From Piezodorus guildinii (taxonomy: Eukaryota; Arthropoda; Insecta; Hemiptera; Pentatomidae), in the NCBI GenBank assembly GCA_023052935.1, contig CM041297.1, forward strand, positions 86,237,021-86,301,020: 64,000 nucleotides of DNA, written 5' to 3'. The stretch's first letter is position 1, and each line of letters starts with the position of its first letter. The position numbers and the translations under genes are program-made. Below, in pieces: positions 1 to 11,300 of this stretch. The notes under the pieces are model-generated. The model had not been told where the DNA came from. It saw only the letters and a program-made list of their open reading frames with translations, and ran no database searches.

Positions 1-270
1 TTAAACTCGTACATTTTTTTCTCTAACTTAAATAAGATGAAATCTTAAAGTTATAGGCGTATTTATGGGTAAAATTTCATTTTGTTGTCTTTTCTTTTTA
101 TAATTATACGCGTTTTCTTGGATAAAAACGCCAAAAAAAATTTTCTGCTTTGAAATCCATCTTCAAAAATGACTTGAGTTATTGAATTAAATCTTATTTA
201 GTCGACAGATGTCAACGTATAGATGTTAGGATCATCTTTGGATGCGCCAAGTTTTAAAAGAATCTGATTC
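1..270 (-). repeat. LTR-like repeat family E, fragment
   Basis: Read on the minus strand, this start of the window matches two other places, 19017-19770 and 21575-22125. Shared pieces include a stretch like CATAAATACGCCTATA and, near 200-250, a stretch like AAAGATGATCCTAACATCTA. No reading frame is present. From the better copies the family looks like a solo or partial long terminal repeat, which is an inference. The copy is cut by the window edge. Confidence 0.5.
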
Positions 271-823
271 TTCGTATCTTGAAGCATGAGCCCTCAAATT
301 TTAAAGAAGGGTAATTTTTTCGTTCGATTCAAATGGTTCATTATTTAGAATAATAAACCAAAATTTGAGTCTTCATGATAGTCATGTAAATGATTTCTAA
401 TTTATTTGTGAGGCTGGAGCGTCTGTCTAGTAAGTGTCGCAGTGACCGAAAGCGGTGAAAATGAAATAATCATTTAATTTGATGATTAAATGATTTAATT
501 TAATAATCAAAATCATTTAATTTAAAATGAAAGAATGGTGGTAAATAAAATGATTTTCGTAATATTTTAAGGAAACGTGTAAAGTGAGTATGCTAACTAA
601 TGTAGGAAAATTTCTATTTATCTCATCCTGACACATATCACTTTCTTTTATAGTAAAATTTAGAACCAAATAATGAATAAAATTTCAGGCTACAAGTTAC
701 TTCGAGAACGTTTTAATCGACTACTCTTTTCATCTGATTTTCCAGTTAATATCGGTTTAGTTTTCTCCAGCTGAGTGGATACAATTTTTACCAATGTTTC
801 ACTAAAATTCTGGTTTTTTTTGT

Positions 824-960
824 TAGAAAAAAAACTTTATTCTGGGACAAGGTCCCTTGAGAATAACAATTATGAACAAAATAATAAATTATAACTGGCC
901 AAAAACAATATACAACTACAATTAAAAAATACAATAATGAAAAAAAGAAAAAAGGGTCGG
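824..960 (-). mobile_element. CR1-like LINE 3' end
   Basis: On the minus strand this ends with a short tail of the form TTCTCAAGGGACCTTGTCCC followed by AGAATAAAG. The same tail closes LINE fragments at 8625-8665, 51168-51215 and 61205-61240, so this is a 5'-truncated copy consisting only of the 3' untranslated end. No coding sequence remains. Confidence 0.6.
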
Positions 961-1856
961 AGTACCATCTCTATTTACAATTTCAAGAAATAAATAAATA
1001 AGAATAAACATAAAATGTAACTTTTACATCTCATTAAAGTAAGTGCATTAAAATCTGATTCACCTTACACAAGTTGGTTCTATGAAGGATTTAAGATAAA
1101 TTTTTCTGTTCCTTATTTTTAGTTATAATTATATTACGTCTTATAAAATGTCCTTTTGATTGTAATCCCAGATAAGAATTTCAATAAATTCCTTTCAGTG
1201 TGTTTCTCACACTTTGATTTAGAATTAATTTCCACAAAATATAATATTTTTTTAAATTACTATCTTAAAGTAATTAAAAACACAAGGGCTTCATCTAAAG
1301 TATAATATAATTCCTACCTAACACTGACCTTAACAAACATTATAATATATTTTATAGAAGAATAGGGAATTAAGATAGATAAGAACCTTTAAAAAAATAA
1401 TAGACATTGATAGTATAATTGCCCTGTCCTGGTGTCAATGTTACAATTACATCAACCAGAAACAGCTCAATGCATCTCAATTAGTGATTATTGTCGATTG
1501 TAGGTTCTTCTTCTCATGAGATACCGTTTCTGTCAGGCAATCAACACATTTCCCTGCTGAGTCGTGTTTTTTATTTTGTTGTTTTGTACACAATACAGCA
1601 TATTTAATGTTTATTAGATTATACTAAAATACCTCTAAGTATTATGTATGATTACGAAATGGTTTCTAATTACTAACCTCTTGTGTATGAAAATATACTC
1701 TATATTAAACTAGTCGATTCAATCTTGTATGAGGATTCCAAGTAAGGAGGTTAGATTCATTATTTAAAATTAAAAAAATATTAGTATGGGTAATTCATGA
1801 TATTATAAATATAAAATATTTGCATTAAATAAATTAATGCTAATTTTTTTTTTTAG
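961..1856. other. AT-rich non-coding, nothing recognised
   Basis: No open frame above background, no RNA gene and no clear repeat could be recognised here. The sequence is AT-rich with short homopolymer runs. Confidence 0.5.
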
Positions 1857-1908
1857 GTGAACAGATCCCATTTCAGCCCCATGGACGCTGAGCACAGTAC
1901 CATGAGAG
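1857..1908 (+). other. Possible isolated exon
   Basis: A T-rich tract ending in TTTTTTTTTAG is followed by 52 nt of more balanced composition that stays open in one frame (VNRSHFSPMDAEHSTMR) and ends at GAGAG|GTTAGT, a reasonable donor. This has the shape of an internal exon of an unknown + strand gene or of a 5' untranslated exon. There is no homology I recognise and no partner exon nearby, so it is only a candidate. Confidence 0.22.
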
Positions 1909-2370
1909 GTTAGTTCTTTAAAACTATAAAAATAAACTATAATATATAAGTTTGACTTAATCGATAAAATCATCAATAAGTTTGTTCCAAAAAAGTTTTG
2001 GAAGGAAAGAGCATAAATATTACATTTTTTCGTTCAAAAAACGGAGGCATCAAAGTATCAGACATTTGATTAAACACAACTTCCAAACTGATAGCTGCCA
2101 AAAAAAACTAAAAAGTTCCTTAACACACCCTTCAAAATAAAATTATACTAACCAATCTAAGTGTCTAATTGAGCCACCTACAAAACTATTAAAGGATTTC
2201 ACCGAGAATAAGAGAGTAGAGTTGAAACAAATAAATAAATTAGTTATACAATAGTTAAACACTAGCTATAATAGCTGATAGATTAAGCTAAAAACTATTT
2301 GAATTAGTCAGAAAAAAGCAGATGAAAAATAATACTAGAAAAAAAAATACGGATCTCATAAAGGCTATTA

Positions 2371-2700
2371 AACAAACAAAATAAAATAAAACCTCTACCA
2401 CTATAACCCATGAAGGGTCTTGGGCTCAGTACATACGGATTCGTGCTGTTTCTAGGCCAACAGCAGTGCGATGAGGTGATTAGGCCTTAATCACGCTGGC
2501 GGTTGAGTTTTCTCGCAATTATTTTGGGTACCCACTTTAAAGTGGCTGGGTCTGCCTCAGGAGGATCTCCATACCCAAGGGTCGCCTCCCGACTGCATTA
2601 ATAGAATAAATAATATTCTGCCACAGCTGAGATTCGAATCCAGGACCCGGAGTGCAATAGACTAGTGCTCTATCCACTAGACCACGCCGCTTTCTTAAAA
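2371..2700 (-). mobile_element. tRNA-derived SINE, family B, complete with target duplication
   Basis: On the minus strand the element starts with a tRNA-like head: a box-A-like GTGGTCTAGTGGATAGAGC and a box-B-like GGATTCGAATC. A body follows that ends in CCCTTCATGGGTTATAGTGG and an A-rich tail. It is flanked by the direct duplication AAAGGCTATTA (left copy ends at 2370, right copy 2700-2710), the mark of LINE-mediated insertion. The same body occurs at 62744-63035, and the head at 28113-28200. It is transcribed by RNA polymerase III if active; it codes for nothing. Confidence 0.82.
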
Positions 2701-2732
2701 AAGGCTATTAGTTGAGAGAAAACGTGGACGGG

Positions 2733-3264
2733 AAAAAAGATGGGGACTCGAAATCTAGTCATGGATACGTCATAGAAATATTCCCACGGGACGTTGGATA
2801 AATATTTACTCCATTTTATAAAATGCTAACGGATCTGGTTAGCCGTGATAAAATTAGTAAGAAGTGTATGAATATTGACTCAGAAAGCATTTCATGACTG
2901 ATTTAATTTGAAAAAAGATGGGGACTCGAAATCTAGTCATGGATACGTCATAGAAATATTCCCACGGGACGTTGGATAAATATTTACTCCATTTTATAAA
3001 ATGCTAACGGATCTGGTTAGCTATGATAAAATTAGTAAGAAGTGTATGAATATTGACTCAGAAAGCATTTCATGACTGATTTAATTTGAAAAAGATGGGG
3101 ACTCGAAATCTAGTCATGGATACGTCATAGAAATATTCCCACGGGACGTTGGATAAATATTTACTCCATTTTATAAAATGCTAACGGATCTGGTTAGCTA
3201 TGATAAAATTAGTAAGAAGTGTATGAATATTGACTCAGAAAGCATTTCATGACATTTAATTTGA
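2733..3264. repeat. Three-copy 177-bp tandem repeat
   Basis: Three nearly identical head-to-tail units begin at about 2733, 2911 and 3088, with periods of 178 and 177 bp. Each starts with an A-run then GATGGGGACTCGAAATC and ends with GCATTTCATGAC. Copies 2 and 3 share GCTATG where copy 1 has GCCGTG, so the last two are the closest pair. The third runs into an A-tract and then a TA microsatellite. The unit has no long open frame. It looks like a short satellite array. Confidence 0.9.
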
Positions 3265-3274
3265 AAAAAAAAAA

Positions 3275-3324
3275 AAATATATATATATATATATTATATA
3301 ATATATATATATATATATATATAT
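3275..3324. repeat. TA microsatellite
   Basis: An almost pure TA dinucleotide run directly follows the A-rich end of the 177-bp tandem array, with one small interruption. Confidence 0.9.
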
Positions 3325-3469
3325 TGTTTCTAAACTTTAAAAATCATTTGTGAAAATAGCAATGGTAATATCATAGTATAACATTGAGTTGGAAAGCAGA
3401 AGATTCCATCAAAAAATTATGTAACAAATTAATTTTTATAATCTAGTGAAGTGAAGTAAACCATAAAAA

Positions 3470-3790
3470 TCCATGGGAGTCACCAGATAGTGACAGCCTC
3501 CTTTGCCCAAGGTCATAGATGTCCATTAGGTCCCTTAAAGGCAGTGAAAAATCCTTGGTTATGCCGCCATTCGGGAAGGGCATAAAGGGCGTGACCGAGT
3601 TTGTCAAATGTCAAGTATTCGTCAAAGATCCTTATCCTAATTAGATCTGAATATGCAAAATTTAGGACTCCTACAGTTGCATCGTCAGATTATCCTTCTG
3701 GTGGGAACACCGGTCTGAAAGATCATTATAGATCATAAATAAGCCTGTATCCAAGCTCCTAATGGCATGATTTATTTAACAGACTGATAG
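3470..3790 (+). mobile_element. tRNA-derived SINE, family A, degraded
   Basis: The order of blocks is that of family A: a tRNA-like head (AGCCTCCTTTGCCCAAGGTCA), then AATCCTTGGTTATGCCG, then AAAGATCCTTATCCTAATTAG, then CAAAATTTAGGACTCC and a GCATCGTCAGATTA tail. Better copies lie at 27234-27495, 27830-28105 and 46802-47077. The head is heavily mutated. Confidence 0.65.
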
Positions 3791-4508
3791 TCTACACAAG
3801 GCAAATATATAATATTTATTTTAATTATGAAATATTATTTTTGTCGTTCCTTTGTTAATTATATCTTATTTATTTGTTAAAATATTCTCTTTCATTATTA
3901 ACAAATACACCTAAATGTTGTAGTGGTCTGAGAGACCGATGTCCCCAGATCGCGTGTTAAAAATATATTGCCATCATAACGTTAATCACATAAGAATAGA
4001 GTGATGGTGTGTGAATAAAAAACTTTTAATACTCCTACTTTACGCGTTTGACCTTAAGTAAGTAAGCCCTAATTTAAACTACAGTTAAAATTTGTCCCAA
4101 GAAGGGAGGTAATGAAAATATAAAATTTCAATGATGGGCGCAGCGAATTTAGTTTTCAAAATACTACATGCATACCACTGTCATCGATAGGTATTCTGTA
4201 CATCCCCACTGACCTCGCAGCCAGACCAGACAGCCATCCATCAGCCTACACGGGACAACGTCCCAGACAAAGGGCTGAGGGTGTGACCACATCAGGAACC
4301 CTGGACCAAATCCTTGACTTTTGTCAGGAGTGATTATTAAATAACGGGGATATCTAACGCGTGCTGAGGCTGGGTTTGGTGCAAAATAAAAAGAGAGCCG
4401 AATTCCTTAACTTTATGGAGCTCCACCCAGCGGCGTAACCAGGCTCAAGAATTCACTGATATAACGGAATATGAAGCTGACAGAGAGACTATTTAATTAC
4501 GTCGGCTA
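3791..4508. other. Non-coding, nothing firmly recognised
   Basis: The part 4195-4450 is less AT-rich (for example GACCTCGCAGCCAGACCAGAC) and looks like an older insertion, but I cannot assign it to a family. A decayed tRNA-like stretch may lie at 3910-3965. No coding signal was found. Confidence 0.4.

Positions 4509-4582
<74 letters not shown>
4509..4582. repeat. TA microsatellite
   Basis: About 36 perfect TA units. Confidence 0.95.
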
Positions 4583-4583
<1 letters not shown>

Positions 4584-5051
4584 GTATATAAAGAAAATTT
4601 AGCGTGGGCTATTGTATGGACTGTTTTTTTAGTCTGGTCAGGTTAAAAAAAAAAAAAATGTTCATACTCGGCAATATAAAGTCATTTCATAATTACTGGC
4701 TATAGTTACAAAACTGTACTGACAACATCTAAAATAACTCAAAGCTGTTACAGACAATTTCCATTTTTCCGTGTCGCACTTTAAAATAACAAACAAAAAA
4801 CTTAACCACTGTTGATTTAAAGACCAATTTATGTTCATCGTATCTGCAAATGATTAAATATACTAATCAATAAAAGTTATAAAACAAACATAACATTTTC
4901 TACCTAATTGTAGGTTAACTTATCTTAATGAAAGCGATGAAGTGGTGGAACAGTGCTTTCTTAAACATAAAAGACACCACCTTTTAAATTGCAAGCGTGT
5001 CAAGCAGGGGAGATTTAAAAGTAAAAGTGTTTTTGATCCAAGTATGTAAAA

Positions 5052-5052
<1 letters not shown>

Positions 5053-5128
<76 letters not shown>

Positions 5129-5137
5129 TACATATAT
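5053..5137. repeat. TA / CA compound microsatellite
   Basis: About 33 TA units are followed by a short CA stretch (CACACACATACATATAT). The reverse-strand open frame across it, a run of YI repeats, is an artefact of the dinucleotide. Confidence 0.95.
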
Positions 5138-5494
5138 TGAAGAGATGTTCATATGTTTATGGGCTTATAACAACTTTCTATTAAGGAGTACGACTTCTTC
5201 TGTTGCATATTAACATTTCGAAAATCTCGAGATTTCAATCGGCATATTATGAGTCTATTACTAATTCTTATATTTCACGAAGGAGTTTCTCATGCCTCCA
5301 TTACAGAAAATTTACATTTTCTTACAAGGAAAAACGTAATTGCATTGCATTGAAATTTTCTAAACAATAGAGAAAAACGTTTCAAAGGTTTAGAAGCTGT
5401 TAGCTGAAAACAAAAAAAGCGATATCGGTTTCATCACTTCATTAAATAAAATGACCTTTACATTCGTTCCCATTTATAGAAAAAAATAAACGCA

Positions 5495-5562
5495 GACGTC
5501 TTTTCAGACATCTCGGAGGATTATCAGGAATCGAAGAGGAAGCAAGGGTTGAAAAAGCGGAT
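5495..5562 (-). mobile_element. Short Jockey LINE 3'-coding remnant
   Basis: This small piece matches the minus-strand Jockey at 53610-53680 (both contain TCTCGGAGGATTATCAGGAA). It corresponds to the last residues of the reverse transcriptase reading frame, around the conserved PDNPPRRLKRRWPRDL end. It is an orphan scrap. Confidence 0.6.
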
Positions 5563-6958
5563 CTGTTCAACAGGGACAAGTGGAATATTATAAAGGATAC
5601 TGTAGGATAGGATGTCATTGGCTTACGAAGAAGGGTAAAGGTTATTTGGTGGGAAACAAATTAAATTAACAGTTTTAACTAAACAACAATTTTTTTTTCA
5701 TATATAGACCATTATGGAGGATTTACTGTCTTCACCAATTTGTCTTACAAAGGGTTATTCAGAAGTTGTCTCGTTAAAGTATGAGACAGTGTTGGTTAGG
5801 AATAATTGAGACGTTGATTTCCAAAAGGTACTGTGTCCATTCTAGGATATTTTACAGGAAGCGCGAAAATCTCTCATTACTATATTATTAAACTAGCTAA
5901 TTTGGATCCTTTCGCATTAAATTCTAGATTTTTTTTTCACTATATCAATAACACTATATAAAAGTTATGGAATGAAATGTTTTAGTATGTATGTGTAATT
6001 AGTACCTTTAGAAAAACATTACATTTCTAAATCGTCATTTCAAAGGACTTGAGTACTCATCAGATAAAATCAAATAGAACATTTAGATAAAACTAAATGA
6101 TGAGAATACAAAAATTTCAAAATATATCAATTTCGTAAAAAAATATCCTTTTGTAAATAAAGTAGCTTTAGAAAAACAACGTTCCTGTTGAATTGCAAAA
6201 TTTGTAATTCTTTATGATTTGAGAATTTGTTTTTTTTTTAGTGTGTGTGTTTTGAGCTTCTAAAGTGTGAGTCACACGTGATCTGAGCACGGAATACTGA
6301 TTTAAATATGATAAATTTGTTTTAGCGGCTTAAGGAGGATTTTCGGTAACATGAGAAAAATGTTTGACACTTGCTGTAAGCATGTGAGATTCGTCGAGCA
6401 AAGGTATGAACAAAATAAATGGAACCCAAATTTATTACAGTTTCGGGTGTTTTTATTAATTTATTCTAAAACTAAGTCACAATAATGATATGTACAGAAG
6501 AATAGGTTCTTTTCTGTTTACAGAAATAATTAAAAATATGTAATAGTTATAATATAATTTTTTTTATCGTTTTTAATATCAAATGGATTAGATAAATGTC
6601 TAAAATAACAACAAATATATGGAACAAGTAACCTGGAATTCACAGTATTTTTTTTTTATTCTTTTACGTAGCTTAAGTTTAGTGAAATTTATATAACAGA
6701 GGCTTTTGGTTTTATACAGGGAAACTTTTTTGGAGGAAAAAACCTTCATTAACTCCAAATAAACCAAAAATAATTGGTTATCAACATATTCTAGCTGAAG
6801 TCACGGGTTGAAACTTAAAAACCAGTTCATACGAGGTTGGACCATTACATAAAATAAAGAAAATTTTTTATTTTATTTTTTTCTCCCGATTGCTGTTTCA
6901 TGTATGATTCGCAAGAACAGCAAAAAAAAAAGATATAATTTTAAGATACGTAAAGTAA
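5563..6958. other. AT-rich non-coding, nothing recognised
   Basis: No convincing gene, RNA or named repeat was found. Base composition is strongly AT with several T and A tracts. Confidence 0.5.
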
Positions 6959-7454
6959 TCTATACTAATATTATAAAGCTGACGATTTTGTTTGTTTGAA
7001 CGCGCTAATCTCAGAAATTACTGGTTCGAATTGAAAAATTCTTTTTGCGTTGGATAGTCCATTTATTGAGGAAGGTATAGGCTATATAACATCACGCTGC
7101 GACTAATAGGAGCGAAGAATCAGTTGAAAATATGGAAAAAACGGATGAAATTAACCTCGCATCCCAATAATTCCAAATTATTTACATTTTAATTTTAAAA
7201 TAATTCAATTTCCCGTTAAGATTTTTTTTGTCGTAACAATTAATAAATCACAGGGGCCAACATTTAAACACGTAAGAATCGATTTACGTCAAAATCGGGT
7301 TGCCGAGAAAATCAACATGTTCTTCTGCCACAAGAAAATAAAACCAAAAATATCATTTACGCAGAAGTACTTTAAAATATATGCTTTTAAAAATTTCTTA
7401 TTAGCGATCGTAAAAACAGAAATGGACAGAGACGAAGTCGCGGGCAACAGATGG
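6959..7454 (+). mobile_element. Helitron-like non-autonomous unit, copy 1
   Basis: The unit starts TCTATACTAATATTATAAAG and ends GACGAAGTCGCGGGCAACAG followed by ATGG. These ends resemble arthropod Helitron termini (5' TC; 3' GC-rich end, normally closed by CTAG), though here the final bases read ATGG. No Rep/helicase reading frame is present, so it would be non-autonomous. It is followed without a gap by a second unit. Family assignment is by recognition only. Confidence 0.62.
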
Positions 7455-7938
7455 TCTATACTGATATTATAAAGCTGAAGAGTTTGTTTGTTAGAACGCG
7501 CTAATCTCAGAAACTACCGGCTCGAATTGGAAAATTATTTTTGTGTTGGATAGTCCAGTTATCAAGGAAGGCTTTAAGTTGCATAGCATCACGTTGCAAA
7601 CCTGAAGCATTAGTGGAAAATGGAGTTAATAACCTGGCATCCCAATGATTCCATATGATTTACCTTTTAATTTTAAAATAATTCAATTTTTCGTAAATTT
7701 ATCTCTTGCCGTAACAATTAATAAATCACAGGAGTAACATTTAAGCACGTAGAAATCGATTTACGTCAAGACTGTTTTTCACACGGTCAACAAAATCAGT
7801 ATGTTTTTATGCCAGAAGAAAATAAAACTAAAAATACCATTTACGCAGAAGTACTTTAAAATATACTTTTTTAAAAACTTCTTAATGGCGATCATAATAA
7901 CAGAAATTGACGCAGACGAAGTCGCGGGCAACAGATGG
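7455..7938 (+). mobile_element. Helitron-like non-autonomous unit, copy 2
   Basis: This second head-to-tail unit starts TCTATACTGATATTATAAAG and ends GTCGCGGGCAACAGATGG, 484 bp against 496 bp for the first. The two share their whole length at roughly 85-90 percent identity by eye. That implies an old tandem duplication or repeated insertion at the same junction. Confidence 0.62.
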
Positions 7939-7976
7939 TCTTCACTAATATTATAAAGCTGAAGAGTTCTTCTCCA
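7939..7976 (+). mobile_element. Helitron-like unit, copy 3, 5' end only
   Basis: A third start (TCTTCACTAATATTATAAAG, then CTGAAGAGTT) follows copy 2 directly and is lost after about 38 bp. The array is therefore two full units plus a stub. Confidence 0.55.
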
Positions 7977-8099
7977 TCAGTCTGAGTTTTAAGCACATAT
8001 TAATAATTCGCATAAACATTTTAACCTTTTTTTTTTTTTTTTTTTCTTATCCTCTGACTTTATTTACAATAATTACATGCATACTTAACCTAGTTATAA

Positions 8100-8668
8100 A
8101 CATATTAACCTATGCACCACCTTGTTTTATCAGATTCACTTGTGGAATCCCCAGACGCTCCCATGTTTCTAGAAGGTATACCGAGTTGAATTGGCTTTAT
8201 CCCTCTTTCCGTAGGCAGTACCTCCTAGGTGTATGTCTCTTCCGATTTTTCAAAACTAAAAACCTCCTTATATTCTTGATATGCTTACCGCTTGTTCCTC
8301 TGTCCATTCAGTAAACACTAGATCCCAACCCATTAACTTGTATATACCTTCACACAGATCCGTCTCCTTCAAAAAATCTTTTGCTATTCGTGCTACCCTA
8401 TTTTGGAATTCCTTGCCTGTATCCATTCGTAAATCCTTATCATGGTCCACTTTTCAATACCAACTATTTCTCCATCTCCTAAAGTACTTTTAATATTCCC
8501 AACATATGTAATATTTAAAATCTATAGATGATACTATTCATTATCACAAAATCCATCTTTTATTGTTAAACTGAAGTCTTAAACGACCAGACAATTATCA
8601 TGTATATTGTACTTCTCTTGTTATTCTTAGGGGACTACTCGTCCCAGAAGAAAATTACTTTTTATTTC
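8100..8668 (+). mobile_element. CR1-like LINE, 3' part, broken
   Basis: Translated fragments on the + strand, in more than one frame, match the LINE at 61205-62620. One is WLYPSFRRQYLLG, at the C-terminal side of the reverse transcriptase. Another is VNTRSQPINLYIPSHRSVSF with ATLFWNSLP, near the end of the frame, at 8300-8420. The 3' end has the shared tail TTATTCTTAGGGGACTACTC. It is 5' truncated, and at least one frameshift separates the two matches. It cannot make a working enzyme. Confidence 0.75.
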
Positions 8669-9077
8669 ATTTCGTTTATGCACTAAATTATATTTCAAGA
8701 GTATAAATACAGTATCGATGTCGTGGGAAGGACTGGTGAAATATATGCAATAGCAAGCCCATAACACTTTGTATTTTAGTGTTTAAGCTTTACGATAGTA
8801 AATCATGTTGTTAATGCACTCTGAACACTGAATAATTTTATCTCCCTGTTATATATAATATAAGGTAATTTATTCAGTACAAAAGGAAGCACCCAGGTCA
8901 GAGAACAGGCTAAGAGATTTATTAGGCATTATTCTACGTTTAACAACAGAGATGACATAAAAAAAAAAATGAGCTAGTTGGACAAGGTGTGAGATGTCGG
9001 CTACCGTATGGCACATTAATTTATATAAAGGGGTCAAAATTAGATTAGATATTAATGTTTCACTATCCATTAATAAA

Positions 9078-9570
9078 TCATATTACTTTCACTTACCTCT
9101 ACATAAAATATATAGTAAGTTTTTACCAGAAATACACGTTTTAGGGTCTCCTGTGTCCAAATGACCGAGTCCCACAAAAACGCCTGTGTGTGTGGTAGTT
9201 CTAGCACGTAAACAAAAAGTCGTAAAAAAATTAAATTTAATATTTAAGACAACTACACGCCCGAGATATTACAATTTTTTTTCACTAAAATCAACTGACT
9301 GGAAGTACTTTATACTATTCATTTTGCACCTTTTTAAGATTTTCTCAAAAATGCCTCTAACGATTTTGATCAAACTCACTACACTATAAGTGTAAAATTT
9401 AATGGGCTTCAATTTGATGTAGGTTTAATTCTAATTGAAATAGCCTGACAGGGCTTAATTGCCGATATTTTAAAGTTTCTTCATCTAAAGTACCTTTAAT
9501 TTTACAGATTACAAAAAATTAAGCATATCATCTTGTTAGTATTGATATATAACGACTAAATATAAAATTT
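9078..9570 (+). repeat. MITE-like repeat family C, 3'-truncated copy
   Basis: This copy begins with ACTTTCACTTACCT and continues with the family blocks CAGAAATACACGTTTTAG and TTTTAAGATTTTCTCAAAAA, then ATTGAAATAGCCTGACAGGG. Other copies are at 15733, 18268, 26005, 48990, 52055, 58527 and 59505. There is no coding capacity. The right-hand terminal block is missing here. Confidence 0.7.
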
Positions 9571-9745
9571 GAGTATATTTTACAACTGAAGAAGAAAAGT
9601 ATAAACATAATTTTGTATACAATTTTCGGACATAAGAATAGTAATTTACCATAGATGTATTTATTTACTTTTTGTTTTCTATGCTGTTTTTCAGTTTGCT
9701 ATACTTTATATTTACTCTTCATTTTCGATTTTATTATTCTGTTTG

Positions 9746-10705
9746 GTTCTACTCATCTCTTTTTACTCCGTCCGCTGGTGTCCCCCAAGGCAGTATCCTA
9801 GGACCCATTCTCTACACAGTATATACAGCTGATATCCCAACCAATCCTAACACTTTCTTTTCCACTTATGCTGATGACACTTGTGTGTTATCAGTCAATA
9901 ACGATCCAACTGTTGCCTCTCAAACCCTTCAATCCCACATCAGAGACCTTGAGATATGGTGTCAGAATTGGAGAATTAAAATAAATTCCAACAAATCCCA
10001 TCAAATAACCTTTACCCTTCGTCGTAAGCCAATGACATCCTGTCCCACAGTATCCTTTAATAATATTCCACTTGTCCCTGTTGAACAGATCCGCTACCTA
10101 GGACTGCTCCTTGACAAACGTCTCACATGGAATCCACACACAAGACTGAAACGACAAGAAACTGCTCGCCGCTTTCGATTACTTCAACACTTACTAGACA
10201 GACGCTCAAACCTTCCACTTAACTACAAAAGGCTCATCTACATGACCATCATAAGGCCTATATGGACATACGGAGTTGAGCTTTGGGGCTCTACTAAACC
10301 ATCGAATTCTTCCCGTATCCAATCCTTACAATCCAAAATCCTTCGTAAAATCCTCAACGCTCCTTACTTTGTCACAAATAAAATCATCCATAAAGACCTA
10401 AATGTTCCATATGTTGCTGATTTGGCCCGAACTAGATATCAATCCTTCTATGACAAACTCCATTCCCACTCCAACCCACTAGTTTCAACCCTTGCTTCCT
10501 CTTCGATTCCTGATAATCCTCGGAGGCGTCTGAAAAGAAGATGGCCTCGAGACCTTCTTGTTTAAAATAGTTACTGGAGTGCTTCCATTGGGTTGCTCCT
10601 CAACAAGTCTGTCTCATGTGATTTTTCTTTTAGCATATTTACTTGTTGTAATATAAATTACAGTTGTAAATTTCAATAAATAAATATAAAAAAAAAAAAA
10701 AAAAA
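9746..10705 (+). mobile_element. 5'-truncated Jockey-clade LINE with intact RT C-terminal frame
   Basis: One frame is open from upstream to the stop at 10563-10565. It shows the reverse transcriptase signatures GVPQGSILGPILY and YADDTCVLS (the YxDD catalytic motif), then LGLLLDKRLTWNPHTRLKR and the conserved end PRRRLKRRWPRDLL. A poly(A) tail is at 10688-10705. The element is bounded by a 13-bp duplication ATTATTCTGTTTG (9733-9745 and 10706-10718). The endonuclease and the N-terminal half of the RT are absent, so it is dead on arrival by 5' truncation. The open frame suggests a fairly recent insertion. Confidence 0.92.
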
Positions 10706-10844
10706 ATTATTCTGTTTGACATCTGGCATTGGCCACACTTCATATTACCTTACATACTTTAGTTATATACATTTATTTTTCATTTCTCTATTTACTTATT
10801 TCTATTTATTTTCATTGTTTATTATTACTTTGTTTTTTAAAATA

Positions 10845-11300
10845 ATAAAAAGATGGTTTCTTTATCAACCTTATAAGTTTATTATTAGATAAACAACAAT
10901 CGAGAATCAACGTTTCGAGGCCTTTCCCATCTCCACGACTCACTGACTGCCATGTATTTTAAGGCCATCTTTCACTGAAATTTACACCATTTCAATTAAA
11001 ATTTAGTCTATAATAAACTATGTAAGTGATTAAAGATTTATAAACACACTAATTAGGAGTGGTTAAGGGTCAAATAATATGTTAGTTAAGATGGGTGGTT
11101 TCTTGATTGTTTAATTTTTATAACTTTTTAATGACTTAAATAATTTATTATAGAACACATTTTAATTAAAATGGATTCAATTTTAACTTATACATGGCTG
11201 TCAGTGAGTTCTGAAGATGAAGAAGGCCTCCGAAACGTTGACTCTTGATTGTTGTTTATGTAATAATATACTTATAAGGAAAATCAAGGAACCATCCATT
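10845..11300. mobile_element. Fold-back element with hammerhead-like cores in both arms
   Basis: The left arm (about 10850-10965) is the inverted complement of the right arm (about 11185-11300). Both contain ACATGGCNGTCAGTGAGT, a short stem, GAAACGTTGA and GATTGTTGTTTA. The right arm has the core CTGAAGA...CCGAAACGTTG at 11211-11240. The left arm carries the degraded mirror copy at 10909-10937. There is no coding sequence. It resembles Penelope-like element termini (inference). Confidence 0.68.

Noticed and set aside
2733..3264. CRISPR-like array
   Set aside because: The repeats are contiguous 177-bp units without spacers, in a eukaryotic genome.
4920..5129. Minus-strand open frame with a long YI repeat
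   Set aside because: It is the translation of a TA microsatellite, not a protein.
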